DNA of 64,000 bases, taken from NCBI GenBank assembly GCA_902531175.1, contig CACADE010000002.1, positions 62,001 through 126,000 on the forward strand. The letters are read 5' to 3'. The notes below the pieces were generated by a model, which was not told where the DNA came from, ran no database searches, and worked only from the letters and a program-made list of their open reading frames with translations. Positions 56,201 to 64,000 of this stretch are shown here, one piece after another. The stretch's first letter is position 1. Every line of letters starts with the position of its first letter. The translations under genes were made by a program, and so were the position numbers. The DNA is from an uncultured Pelagibacteraceae bacterium. Its GTDB lineage: Bacteria; Pseudomonadota; Alphaproteobacteria; Pelagibacterales; Pelagibacteraceae.

Positions 56201-57007
56201 ATGCCTCCGTTATTAAAATATAAGAGTATATTTATATCTGATGTGCATCTTGGTACCAAAGGTTGTCAAGCTAACAAGCTTTTAGAATTTTTTAAGAATT
56301 CAAGATCCGAGAACCTTTATTTAGTTGGAGATATAATCGACGTTTGGGCAATGCAAAAGAATTTCTATTGGCCTCAAGAGCATAATGATGTCATACAAAA
56401 AATATTGAGAAAAGCCAGGCACGGGACAAAAGTATTTTACATAATTGGAAATCATGATGAGATATTTAGAAAATTTATTCCAATGCATTTAGGTGATATT
56501 AAAATAGTAAATAGAGTTATTCATGAAACGCAGTTAGGAAAAAAATATTTAGTTGTTCATGGTGATGCTTGGGACGGAGTAATGAAATATGCTAAATGGC
56601 TTTCTAAATTAGGAGCCATTGCCTATGAATTATTACTTAAAATTAATGTTATTATAAATTTTTTTAGAAAATTGAGAGGTAAAGACTATTGGTCATTAGC
56701 AAAATTTTTAAAATATAAGGTAAAAAATGCTGTAAAATTTATAGGTGAATATGAAAACACACTTTCTTCATATGCAAAAAGTAAAAAATTTGATGGAATA
56801 ATTTGTGGACACATACATCATGCTGAAAATTTAAATCTTGATGGTGTTAATTATTTAAATTGTGGCGATTGGGTTGAGTCATGTACAGCCTTGGCAGAAA
56901 AATATGATGGAACTTTTGAGATAATTTATTGGGATAAAAAAAGAAACGAATATATTTCAGAAAATATTGATAATAACAGGATCGGTTCATTCAAAAAAGC
57001 ATCTTAA
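56201..57007 (+). CDS. plcP: PlcP-like phospholipase C metallophosphoesterase (COG2908)
   Basis: 268 residues, calcineurin-like fold with all metal motifs: ISDVHLG (D14, H16), GDIIDVW (D44), GNHDE (N84, H85), VVHGDAWDG (H120) and CGHIHHA (H204, H206). The family includes LpxH, but lipid A synthesis here has LpxI, and the next gene is a glycosyltransferase. That pairing matches PlcP-Agt, reported to replace phospholipids by glycolipids in phosphate-starved SAR11 and other marine bacteria. PlcP would split phosphatidylglycerol to diacylglycerol. No other start is possible before the first metal motif. It precedes the agt-like gene by 3 bases. Confidence 0.85.
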   Translation: MPPLLKYKSIFISDVHLGTKGCQANKLLEFFKNSRSENLYLVGDIIDVWAMQKNFYWPQEHNDVIQKILRKARHGTKVFYIIGNHDEIFRKFIPMHLGDIKIVNRVIHETQLGKKYLVVHGDAWDGVMKYAKWLSKLGAIAYELLLKINVIINFFRKLRGKDYWSLAKFLKYKVKNAVKFIGEYENTLSSYAKSKKFDGIICGHIHHAENLNLDGVNYLNCGDWVESCTALAEKYDGTFEIIYWDKKRNEYISENIDNNRIGSFKKAS

Positions 57008-57010
57008 AGA

Positions 57011-58018
57011 ATGAAAATATTAATTGTTACCGATGCTTATTACCCTCAAGTTAATGGTGTTGTAAGAACTCTCCACGAAACTGGTGAAATTCTTAAATCA
57101 CAAGGTCAAACTATTGAATATATTACTCCTCAACAATTTCTTACCGTGCCAATGCCAAAATATAATGAAATTAGATTGTCCTTAAATGTTTGGCCCCGTG
57201 TAAGTAATTTAATTAATTCAATTAAACCTGATGCAATACATATTGCAACAGAAGGACCCTTAGGGTTTATGGCACGAAGACATTGCATTAAAAATGGCTT
57301 AAAATTTACCACAAGTTTTCACACAAGATTTGATAAATACATGAAACTTTATATGCCTATCATTCCAGCTAAATGGTCAGAAAAATTTTTATGCAATTTT
57401 CATAATAAAGCTGAAAGAATTTTAGTGACAACAGAATCCATGCGTGAAGAGTTAATTTCTTTAGGTATTGATAACAATAAAATGGTTACATGGACCAGGG
57501 GAGGTAATCATGGCGCGTTTAAAAACCCCATTAAGAGAGACTTACCTTATAAAAGACCTATATGGATATATGTTGGTAGGATTGCAGTTGAAAAAAATAT
57601 TAAAGCATTTTTAGATCTCGATCTTGAAGGTACTAAAGTTATTATTGGAAAAGGTCCAGACCTAAACAATTTGAAAAAAAAATATCCAAATGATATTTTT
57701 TTAGGTGAAAAGACTAATGGAGAATTAGCATCTCATTTTGCATCATCTGATGTTTTTGTATTTCCAAGTAAAACTGATACATTTGGTATTGTTGTTTTGG
57801 AATCATTAAATTGTGGTACACCAGTTGCAGCTTACCCTGTGCCGGGACCTAAAGATATATTAGGGGGTACTAATATTGATACTTTAGATGATGATTTGAA
57901 GGCTTCTGCTTTAAAAGCTTTGAAGGTAAGTCGCCAAGATTGTCTTGATTTTGCAAAAAAATATTCATGGGAAGAAACAGCAAAAATATTTTTTGAAAAT
58001 ATTTCACCTAATTATTAA
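57011..58018 (+). CDS. agt: GT4-family glycosyltransferase, Agt-like (glycolipid synthesis)
   Basis: 335 residues. N-terminal acceptor domain starting MKILIVTDAYYPQVNGVVRTLHETG; C-terminal nucleotide-sugar domain with IYVGRIAVEKNIKAFL, IGKGPDL and the donor motif FVFPSKTDTFGIVVLESLNCGTP. It follows plcP by 3 bases and probably glycosylates the diacylglycerol that PlcP releases, giving phosphorus-free membrane lipid. Whether the sugar is glucose, galactose or glucuronate cannot be read. Assignment rests on the plcP neighbour; GT4 enzymes of this subfamily also do other work. Confidence 0.82.
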   Translation: MKILIVTDAYYPQVNGVVRTLHETGEILKSQGQTIEYITPQQFLTVPMPKYNEIRLSLNVWPRVSNLINSIKPDAIHIATEGPLGFMARRHCIKNGLKFTTSFHTRFDKYMKLYMPIIPAKWSEKFLCNFHNKAERILVTTESMREELISLGIDNNKMVTWTRGGNHGAFKNPIKRDLPYKRPIWIYVGRIAVEKNIKAFLDLDLEGTKVIIGKGPDLNNLKKKYPNDIFLGEKTNGELASHFASSDVFVFPSKTDTFGIVVLESLNCGTPVAAYPVPGPKDILGGTNIDTLDDDLKASALKALKVSRQDCLDFAKKYSWEETAKIFFENISPNY

Positions 58019-58052
58019 AGACAATATTCATTACATTTGTTAAAACATATCC

Positions 58053-59201
58053 ATGTTTTGGACAGAGTTGATACTCATAGTTGTAATAATTATTTTATTA
58101 TATTTTTTATTTAAAAAAAATATTAAGCCAGAAAATACAGCTCCAGTTGTAAATAAGACCAATAAGGATGATTTAGGAAAAAGAGTAATTATTGAAGAAT
58201 TAGAAGATCAATTCTTTGCTTTAGATAAATATAATTTAATCAAATATCTAAACAAAAGTGCAAAACAACGTTTTGGAGAAAACTTAATTGATAAAAATAT
58301 TTCAAGTGTAATAAGAGATACAAAATTATTAGAAACGATTGAAGAGGCTATCAAAGATCAAACTACAAAAAATGTCAATGTAGAAATAAATTTACCATCT
58401 TATCAACTTTACAAAATCTATGTTATTCCTGGTCCGACCTATTTGTTTCCAGAAATAAACTCTGTCGTATTGTTTCTAAAAGATTTTACAGAAATAACAA
58501 AAGCACAAAAACTAAAAACTGATTTTGTTGCAAATGTGAGTCATGAATTAAGAACACCTTTAGTTTCGATTAAAGGTTCTTTAGAAACTATTCTTGGACC
58601 AGCTTCAAAAGACCAAGAGGCGCAAAAAAAATTTATGTCTATCATGTCTGATCAAGTATTAAGAATGGAAAACCTAATCAATGATTTATTGATTTTAAGT
58701 AGAATAGAATTGGAAGAACATATCAAGCCTAATAAAATTGTGAGCTTAAATGATCTTTTTACAAATATTAAAAGTAACTTTGAATTAATTCTTAAAAAAA
58801 AGAAAATCAATTTACATATTGAACTTATGGAACCAACCTTAGTTTTTGGTGATAATGATAAATTGTTAACTGTATTTTCAAATTTAATTGATAATTCAAT
58901 TAAATATTCACAAGATGGAAAAAATATATACGTAAAAAGTCAAAATAGTGAAGGTAAATTAATTGATAAAAATATTGCCATTAGCATTAAAGATGAAGGT
59001 GTCGGAATACCTCACCAGCTAATTCCAAGAATAACTGAGAGATTTTTTAGAGTAGATTCAGAAAAAAGTAAAAAGGTTGGTGGTACAGGTTTAGGTTTAG
59101 CTATAATGAAACATATTATATCTCAACACAGAGGTGACTATGAGATTCTCAGTAAAGTTAATGAAGGTACTGAAATTAAGATATATCTTCCAACAAAATA
59201 A
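58053..59201 (+). CDS. phoR: Phosphate regulon sensor histidine kinase PhoR
   Basis: 382 residues: one N-terminal membrane helix (about 4-21), a PAS-like domain (about 45-145), then the kinase with H164 in NVSHELRTPLVSIKG, N-box FSNLIDNSIKYS and G-boxes DEGVGIP and GGTGLGLAIMKHI. Few membrane parts and a PAS fit PhoR, which senses phosphate via PstSCAB-PhoU rather than directly. The partner phoB is not in this window and is probably beyond pstB. It is 34 bases after the agt-like gene. Confidence 0.88.
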   Translation: MFWTELILIVVIIILLYFLFKKNIKPENTAPVVNKTNKDDLGKRVIIEELEDQFFALDKYNLIKYLNKSAKQRFGENLIDKNISSVIRDTKLLETIEEAIKDQTTKNVNVEINLPSYQLYKIYVIPGPTYLFPEINSVVLFLKDFTEITKAQKLKTDFVANVSHELRTPLVSIKGSLETILGPASKDQEAQKKFMSIMSDQVLRMENLINDLLILSRIELEEHIKPNKIVSLNDLFTNIKSNFELILKKKKINLHIELMEPTLVFGDNDKLLTVFSNLIDNSIKYSQDGKNIYVKSQNSEGKLIDKNIAISIKDEGVGIPHQLIPRITERFFRVDSEKSKKVGGTGLGLAIMKHIISQHRGDYEILSKVNEGTEIKIYLPTK

Positions 59202-59236
59202 TTAATTTAAAAAATTGTTTAAAATTAACTCTTATT

Positions 59237-59264
59237 CAACCAAGATTTAACAAATCTTTTGTTG
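59237..59264 (+). terminator. AT-rich hairpin after phoR, weak terminator or leader
   Basis: CAAC (59237-59240) and AAGATTT (59242-59248) pair with AAATCTT (59252-59258) and GTTG (59261-59264), loop AAC. An 11-bp stem with a small internal loop. No long T-run follows. It lies 35 bases after phoR and 31 before the secreted unknown. Confidence 0.4.
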
Positions 59265-59295
59265 ATTCGTATCTTAGTTTATTTAAAATTAGTTT

Positions 59296-59904
59296 ATGAT
59301 TAAGATATTTCATAGTATTTTAATTATTATTTTTTTTTTAATGTCGATCATTACTAAAAGTAATGCATCTGATATTTCTACAATTTTAAGAAACCAGCAA
59401 TTAACTGTTTTTGATATTGGTATCTTTAGATTACAGGAAGACTTAAAAAGTGCATATCCTGAAATAAAAAAACATAAAGATGTACCATACGAAGATATAT
59501 ATATAGATGTTCTCAGTTCCTATTGGAGAAATACAGTAGATTTAATTGTTTCAATTCCAGTAAATGAAAATTTAAAAAAAGAGAACTACATGTCAGATTC
59601 ATTGAGATGTCGAAACATATTTAATTCTGTTAGAGATCATTTACTGAGAAATGAAAATATGAGTAATTATAGGTTTACTATGGCGACAAGCTATTTAACA
59701 TCTATTTTTTCTACTCCTACTAGTTGGCCAAAATGGCGTTATGACCAAAGTGTTCTTGAGGAATTAGTTAATTTGGTAAAACTGGAAGTTGTCTTAAGAC
59801 CAACCCCAGATCTTGCTTTTAAGGATAACGTAAATCCAGTTTCATGCAAAGGTGGTCTAGAAACTGAAAATAGTGAGATTATTGTCTCAATGAAATACAA
59901 CTAA
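59296..59904 (+). CDS. Secreted protein of unknown function between phoR and pstS
   Basis: 202 residues, not recognised. The N-terminal signal peptide (about 1-24: ILIIIFFLMSI, ending KSNA before SD) predicts export to the periplasm. The mature part has mixed helix/strand character, two Cys residues (C104 in SLRCRNIF and one in PVSCKGGL) that may form a disulfide, and Trp-rich segment SWPKWRYD. No lipobox, membrane anchor or enzyme motif that I can name. Position inside the phosphate locus, 94 bases after phoR and 109 before pstS, suggests a role in phosphate stress (inference). Confidence 0.8.
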   Translation: MIKIFHSILIIIFFLMSIITKSNASDISTILRNQQLTVFDIGIFRLQEDLKSAYPEIKKHKDVPYEDIYIDVLSSYWRNTVDLIVSIPVNENLKKENYMSDSLRCRNIFNSVRDHLLRNENMSNYRFTMATSYLTSIFSTPTSWPKWRYDQSVLEELVNLVKLEVVLRPTPDLAFKDNVNPVSCKGGLETENSEIIVSMKYN

Positions 59905-59925
59905 AAAGTTAGGTTTTTAACAAAA

Positions 59926-59943
59926 CTGTAATAATTCTGTAAT
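59926..59943 (+). promoter_or_regulatory. Pho box upstream of pstS
   Basis: CTGTAAT-AATT-CTGTAAT: two identical 7-mers separated by 4 bases, the PhoB-binding geometry. AATAAA at 59955-59960, 11 bases downstream, is a candidate -10, giving a leader of about 45 bases before the ATG at 60014. Confidence 0.8.
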
Positions 59944-60013
59944 ATTAAAGATTCAATAAATTTATACGAGTCAGGCATCTTTTAATTAATAAATAACGAA
60001 AGGATTAAAGATA

Positions 60014-61045
60014 ATGAAAAAACTAACTATAGTGATTGCTTCTTTAGTTGCTCTATCAATAGCAACTGTTGCTCAAGCAAGAGATCAAATTAAGATAGTT
60101 GGTTCGTCTACAGTATTCCCTTACGCGACTGTTGTTGCTGAAAGATTTGGTGGTTCAGGATTCAAAACTCCTGTAATCGAGTCGACTGGTACTGGTGGAG
60201 GAGCTAAACTATTCTGTGCTGGTGTTGGTGAGCAACATCCAGATATTACAAATGCATCAAGAGCTATGAAAGACAAAGAGAAAGCCCTATGTAAGAAAAA
60301 TGGTGTAAATGATATTGTTGAGATCGTAATTGGTAACGATGGTATTACATTAGCTTACAGCAAAGATGCAAAACCAGTAAACTTTACTAAAGAACAATTA
60401 TATTTAGCATTAGCTGCTCATACAGTAGTTGATGGTAAGTTAGTTCCAAATATTTATAAAACTTGGGACCAAATTGACCCTAGCTTACCAAAACAAAAAA
60501 TTTCAGTAATGATCCCACCAGGAACATCAGGAACTAGAGATGCTTGGAATTCTTTAGTAATGAAAAAAGGTATGACTAAAGAAGCTAAAGCTCTTTATAA
60601 AGCTGGTTATGAGGCTGGAAATAAAAAATACAAAAAACCACAAAAACTTTACAGAGAAGATGGAGCTGCTATTGAAGTAGGAGAAAACGATAGTTTAATC
60701 ATCCAAAAGTTAACTCAAGATAAAGATATGTTTGGTTTCTTTGGTTTCAGCTATTTCTTAGCTGCTAAAGATAAATTACAAGCTGCTAGCATAGATGGTG
60801 GACAACCCTCTCTAGCGAGTATTCAAGACTACAGTTATGCAGTTGCAAGACCATTATTTTTCTATGTGAAAAAAGCTCACGTTGGAGTAATCCCAGGATT
60901 ACATGAGTTTGTGAAAGAATTCACAACTAAGAAAGCTATTGGAAAAGGTGGTTACTTAGCAGATATTGGTTTAGTTCCATTAGACTCTAAGTTATATAAA
61001 ACAACTAGAACTAATGCTACGAAGCTAGTTGCTATGGGTAATTAA
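60014..61045 (+). CDS. pstS: Phosphate ABC transporter, periplasmic binding protein PstS
   Basis: 343 residues with a signal peptide of about 22 residues (ends VAQA). Phosphate-binding elements: IVGSSTVFPYATVVAE, TGTGGGAKLFCAG, TNASRAMKDKE and PPGTSGTRDAWNS. GC is raised relative to neighbours, as for aapJ. A ribosome site (GAAAGGA) lies before the ATG. A Pho box lies upstream and a strong terminator follows, so pstS should be induced by phosphate limitation and made in excess over the permeases. Confidence 0.96.
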   Translation: MKKLTIVIASLVALSIATVAQARDQIKIVGSSTVFPYATVVAERFGGSGFKTPVIESTGTGGGAKLFCAGVGEQHPDITNASRAMKDKEKALCKKNGVNDIVEIVIGNDGITLAYSKDAKPVNFTKEQLYLALAAHTVVDGKLVPNIYKTWDQIDPSLPKQKISVMIPPGTSGTRDAWNSLVMKKGMTKEAKALYKAGYEAGNKKYKKPQKLYREDGAAIEVGENDSLIIQKLTQDKDMFGFFGFSYFLAAKDKLQAASIDGGQPSLASIQDYSYAVARPLFFYVKKAHVGVIPGLHEFVKEFTTKKAIGKGGYLADIGLVPLDSKLYKTTRTNATKLVAMGN

Positions 61046-61070
61046 TTATTACTCTGTTAACAAATAATTA

Positions 61071-61101
61071 AAAAAGGGGTCTTTTTAGACCCCTTTTTTT
61101 T
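61071..61101 (+). terminator. Rho-independent terminator between pstS and pstC
   Basis: GGGGTCT (61076-61082), loop TTTT, AGACCCC (61087-61093), then eight T (61094-61101), preceded by an A-run. Stem of 7 bp, strong. It sits within the pst operon, so partial read-through to pstC is expected, as in the aap operon. Confidence 0.92.
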
Positions 61102-61136
61102 GAAATAAGAGTAAAGTCCTCAATAAAGGAGATTCT

Positions 61137-62522
61137 TTGAACTTAATATTGTTTACATTTATTGTTCTTCTGGGTTTCACAAGTTATTATTTTGGACGTA
61201 GAAAAGCATATACAATTCAATCTACAAATAAAAGATTAACTGCATTACCACAATTTTATGGTTATTATCTTGCAATTTGGTGTGCAATACCAGCTTTTAT
61301 AATTTTTTCTTTATGGGCAATTTTTGAGCCCACAATTGTAAAATTATTAATCTTAAGTGATTATTCAAATCAAGGCTATCTTGATGATGAATTAAATTTA
61401 ATTTACGAAAAAACAAAAGCATTGTCTCGAGGACAATTTACCGGAGAAATTACACCTTTTATTGAGGCTTCAGCTGAAAAATATTTAAGTCTTCGATCAA
61501 TAGCTCAAAGTTCAAAAGCTGTTATAGTATTATCTATAATTATTGCCTCTGTTGCTTACGCTTATAAAAAAATTTCATCTAACTCTAGAACAAGAGAACC
61601 AGTTGAAAAATTTTTGAAAGCAGTTTTATTTACAGCTTCTTTAGCTGCAATATTAACTACTGTTGGAATAGTATTTTCACTTATATTTCAAACTATAGAT
61701 TTTTTTAAAGTAATTCCATTATTTGATTTTGTCTTTGGAACTCATTGGTATCCTGCAAAAGCTTTTGTTAGAGATTCTTCAGAGGCTTTAGATCCGACAA
61801 TGTACTCCGATACTTTTGGAGCAGTCCCTATTTTTGCTGGTACTTTTTTTATTGCTTTCATAGCTATGTGTGTTGCTATTCCTATTGGACTAATGAGTGG
61901 AATTTATTTGGCTGAGTATGCATCAGTTAAAGTTAGACAATACGCAAAACCTTTAATTGAAATTTTAGCTGGTATACCAACAGTTGTTTATGGATTTTTT
62001 GCTGCTCTAACAGTTGGACCTTTTTTAAAGGAAATAGGTAATAGCATGGGTTTAGACGTTTCAGCTGAAAGCGCTTTAGCGGCAGGCGGAGTAATGGGCA
62101 TTATGATTATACCATTCATTTCAAGTTTAAGTGACGATGTGATTACAAGTGTACCTCAAAGTTTAAGAGATGGAAGTTATGCCATGGGAGCAACCAAATC
62201 AGAAACAATAAAAAAAGTTATTTTTCCTGCAGCATTGCCTGGTATAGTTGGATCTATTTTGCTTGGTGTTTCAAGAGCAATTGGAGAAACAATGATAGTT
62301 GTTATGGCCTCTGGTTTAGCTGCTAATTTAACTTTAAATCCATTAGAATCTACTTCAACAATTACAGCGCAAATTGTTGTAATATTAATTGGAGATCAAG
62401 CTTTTGGCGACCCAAAAACGCAAGCTGCATTTGCTTTAGGTATGTCATTATTTTTAGTAACGCTCTGTTTGAATATTGTGGCCTTAAGAGTAGTTAAAAA
62501 ATATAGAGAAAAATATGAATAA
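61137..62522 (+). CDS. pstC: Phosphate ABC transporter permease PstC
   Basis: 461 residues. TTG start with AAGGAG six bases ahead gives MNLILFTFIVLLGF. Extra N-terminal helices and a periplasmic stretch (to about 225) precede the core: GIYLAEYASVKVRQYAKPLIEILAGIPTVVYGFFAA-type region and the ATPase-contact loop RDGSYAMGATKSETIKKVIFPAALPGIVG. Longer than E. coli PstC (319), as is usual for alphaproteobacterial forms. It overlaps pstA by 8 bases. Confidence 0.94.
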   Translation: MNLILFTFIVLLGFTSYYFGRRKAYTIQSTNKRLTALPQFYGYYLAIWCAIPAFIIFSLWAIFEPTIVKLLILSDYSNQGYLDDELNLIYEKTKALSRGQFTGEITPFIEASAEKYLSLRSIAQSSKAVIVLSIIIASVAYAYKKISSNSRTREPVEKFLKAVLFTASLAAILTTVGIVFSLIFQTIDFFKVIPLFDFVFGTHWYPAKAFVRDSSEALDPTMYSDTFGAVPIFAGTFFIAFIAMCVAIPIGLMSGIYLAEYASVKVRQYAKPLIEILAGIPTVVYGFFAALTVGPFLKEIGNSMGLDVSAESALAAGGVMGIMIIPFISSLSDDVITSVPQSLRDGSYAMGATKSETIKKVIFPAALPGIVGSILLGVSRAIGETMIVVMASGLAANLTLNPLESTSTITAQIVVILIGDQAFGDPKTQAAFALGMSLFLVTLCLNIVALRVVKKYREKYE

Positions 62523-63783
62523 AAATAAAGAACAATTATTAAATAAAAGATATAAAGCTGAAAAGAGATTTCGATTATACGGTCAAAGTGCAATTTTTAT
62601 GGCACTTTTATTTTTAACAATCTTTATTTTTAAAATTTTTTCGACAGGCTATTCAGCCTTTCAAAAAACTTGGCTTATTGTTCCAGTTACTTTTGATGCT
62701 GAATTAATGATGTTAGAGCAAAATCCTTCTAAAGAGGATTTAAAAGATGCTGATTATTACGATATAGCATTAAAATCAATGGCTGATTTGGATCCAAATG
62801 CTAATGAGGATCAAGAAAATGAGCTGAAGAGAATGGTCTCTTACTTTTTCGAAAGAGAGATTAAAAGGGAACTTTTAAACGACCCTTCATTAATTGGAAA
62901 AACTAAAGATGTTTATTTAACTGCCTCAGATGATTTAGATCAAGTATTTAAAGGCAATTATCCAAGAGATTTACCTGAAGATCAAAGAAGAGTTACGGAT
63001 TATCAATTAAAGATTTTTGATCAACTTGTAGAACTAGGAAAAGTTGAAAGTAAATTCAATTTAAGTTTTTTTACATATCCTGATTCAAGAGAAGCTGAAT
63101 TAGCTGGTATAGCAAGTTCATTTATGGGATCAATATTTTCTATACTTGTTTGTTTAATGATAGCTTTTCCTGTAGCAGTTCTAGCAGCTATTTATTTAGA
63201 GGAATTTGCTCCTAAAAACAGATTTACTGATTTTATTGAGGTAAATATAAATAATTTAGCAGCAGTACCTTCAATTGTTTTTGGTCTTTTAGGACTGGGT
63301 ATTTTACTTGCTGTATTTCAATTACCTAGGTCAACACCTCTAGTCGGTGGAATAACTTTATCGTTGATGACTTTACCAACAATTATTATTGCTTGTAGAG
63401 CATCTTTAAAAGCAGTTCCTCCAAGTATAAGAGAGGCAGCACTTGCAATGGGTGCTAGTAAAATGCAAACTACAATGCATCATACAGTTCCGTTATCTAT
63501 GCCAGGGACTTTATCCGGTACAATAATTGGTTTGGCCCAAGCTTTAGGCGAAACTGCACCTTTGATATTGATTGGCATGGTGGCTTTTGTAAATACAATA
63601 CCAGGATCTCCCTTAGATCCAGCTGCAAGTTTGCCAGTGCAAATTTATATTTGGGCAGAGAGCGCTGAAAGAGGTTTTGTTGAGAAAGTTTCTGCCTGTA
63701 TTATGGTTCTATTAGGATTTTTAATTATAATGAACTTATTTGCACAAATAATTAGACATAAATTTGAAAAAAAATGGAGTTAA
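62515..63783 (+). CDS. pstA: Phosphate ABC transporter permease PstA
   Basis: 422 residues. The first helix (about 24-44) is followed by a long charged periplasmic insertion (about 60-190), then the core: [38 protein letters not shown] and the ATPase-contact loop [27 protein letters not shown]. coli PstA has 296 residues; the insertion accounts for the difference and parallels that of PstC. pstB begins one base after the stop. Confidence 0.94.
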   Translation: MNKNKEQLLNKRYKAEKRFRLYGQSAIFMALLFLTIFIFKIFSTGYSAFQKTWLIVPVTFDAELMMLEQNPSKEDLKDADYYDIALKSMADLDPNANEDQENELKRMVSYFFEREIKRELLNDPSLIGKTKDVYLTASDDLDQVFKGNYPRDLPEDQRRVTDYQLKIFDQLVELGKVESKFNLSFFTYPDSREAELAGIASSFMGSIFSILVCLMIAFPVAVLAAIYLEEFAPKNRFTDFIEVNINNLAAVPSIVFGLLGLGILLAVFQLPRSTPLVGGITLSLMTLPTIIIACRASLKAVPPSIREAALAMGASKMQTTMHHTVPLSMPGTLSGTIIGLAQALGETAPLILIGMVAFVNTIPGSPLDPAASLPVQIYIWAESAERGFVEKVSACIMVLLGFLIIMNLFAQIIRHKFEKKWS

Positions 63784-63784
63784 G

Positions 63785-64000
63785 ATGATAAAGATAAATT
63801 CAAAAAATGTAGATGTTTTCTATGGAAAAAAACAAGCTCTATTCAATATAAATTTAGATATTGAAGAAAATCAAGTTACAGCACTGATTGGGCCTTCAGG
63901 TTGTGGTAAATCTACTTTTTTAAGATGTCTAAACCGAATGAATGACGTTATTGATATATGTAGAGTAAAAGGGCAAATTATAATTAATGATTTTGATATC
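63785..64000 (+). CDS. pstB: Phosphate ABC transporter ATPase PstB, 3'-truncated by window edge
   Basis: The first 72 codons are present, starting [20 protein letters not shown]. The Walker A motif GPSGCGKST is visible, followed by [10 protein letters not shown], which is characteristic of PstB. The frame runs to the window's last base. It begins one base after pstA, completing pstSCAB. phoU and phoB would be expected next. Confidence 0.93.
   Translation, partial: MIKINSKNVDVFYGKKQALFNINLDIEENQVTALIGPSGCGKSTFLRCLNRMNDVIDICRVKGQIIINDFDI

Noticed and set aside
56201-57007. Metallophosphoesterase as LpxH.
   Set aside because: LpxI is present in the lipid A operon and the gene pairs with a glycosyltransferase in a phosphate locus, which fits PlcP better.
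58026-58050. Possible Pho box before phoR (TTACAT and AAACAT).
   Set aside because: The repeats are 12 bases apart rather than 11, and the second is poor. phoR could instead be carried by the plcP-agt transcript.
61055-61067. TGTTAACAAATAA after pstS is identical to part of the palindrome before aapJ (43052-43064).
   Set aside because: The copy at pstS lacks the symmetrical left half and sits downstream of the gene, so a shared operator is unlikely; a 13-base AT-rich match can occur by chance.
1-64000. CRISPR arrays, prophage, transposases, secretion islands.
   Set aside because: No regularly spaced repeats, transposase or phage motifs were seen; the whole window is compact core gene content.

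Overview
The window reads as a stretch of a SAR11 (Candidatus Pelagibacter-type) alphaproteobacterial chromosome. Support: very low GC content, genes packed with overlaps of 1-20 bp or gaps of a few bases, no stretch above 300 bases without a gene, CCA encoded in the tRNA genes, alphaproteobacterial gene neighbourhoods, and a phosphate/lipid-remodelling locus of the kind described for SAR11. I see no prophage, insertion sequence, CRISPR array, toxin pair or other accessory island. Nearly everything is core metabolism, so the interest lies in regulatory sites, in what has been deleted from otherwise conserved operons, and in two unrecognised small or secreted proteins.

Layout. 1-9192 (+): coaX (5' end cut by the window), rnj, a DUF1467 membrane protein, proS, lolC/E, lolD, dnaE. 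9193-20946 (+): a structured RNA leader, then rpsB, tsf, frr, uppS, cdsA, dxr, bamA, skp/ompH, lpxD, fabZ, lpxA, lpxI, lpxB (translation, isoprenoid and phospholipid synthesis, outer-membrane assembly, lipid A). 20929-28331 (-): a PpiD/SurA-like chaperone, trpE, trpG, trpD, trpC, then lexA and gltX; lexA carries alphaproteobacterial SOS boxes. 28389-34838 (+): tpiA, secG, pyrG, kdsA, eno, ftsB-like, lipA, ratA/coq10-like. 34846-36898 (-): pncC/cinA C-terminal type, pgpA, ispDF. 36936-42853 (+): ntrY, ntrX, trkA, trkH, followed by tRNA-Arg.

43085-48245: the general L-amino acid ABC transporter aapJ-(terminator)-aapQMP, a small XRE regulator with its own promoter, and tRNA-Asn and tRNA-Cys on the minus strand. 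48361-54756 (+): valS, ilvD, manC and an EamA-type transporter. 54757-55216: a hairpin-rich spacer and a 69-residue lysine-rich protein with an unusually strong Shine-Dalgarno sequence. 55217-64000: a phosphate-stress block of a diacylglycerol-kinase-like gene (-) and, divergently, a PlcP-like metallophosphoesterase, an Agt-like glycosyltransferase, phoR, an unrecognised secreted protein, pstS-(terminator)-pstC-pstA and the start of pstB.

How it fits together. The last block looks like one response to phosphate limitation: PhoR senses, PstSCAB imports phosphate, and PlcP plus Agt would replace phospholipids by glycolipids, freeing phosphate. Direct repeats with an 11-bp period (Pho-box-like) lie upstream of pstS and in the divergent plcP/kinase spacer. 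All functions are assigned by reading motifs and gene order; no database search was run.
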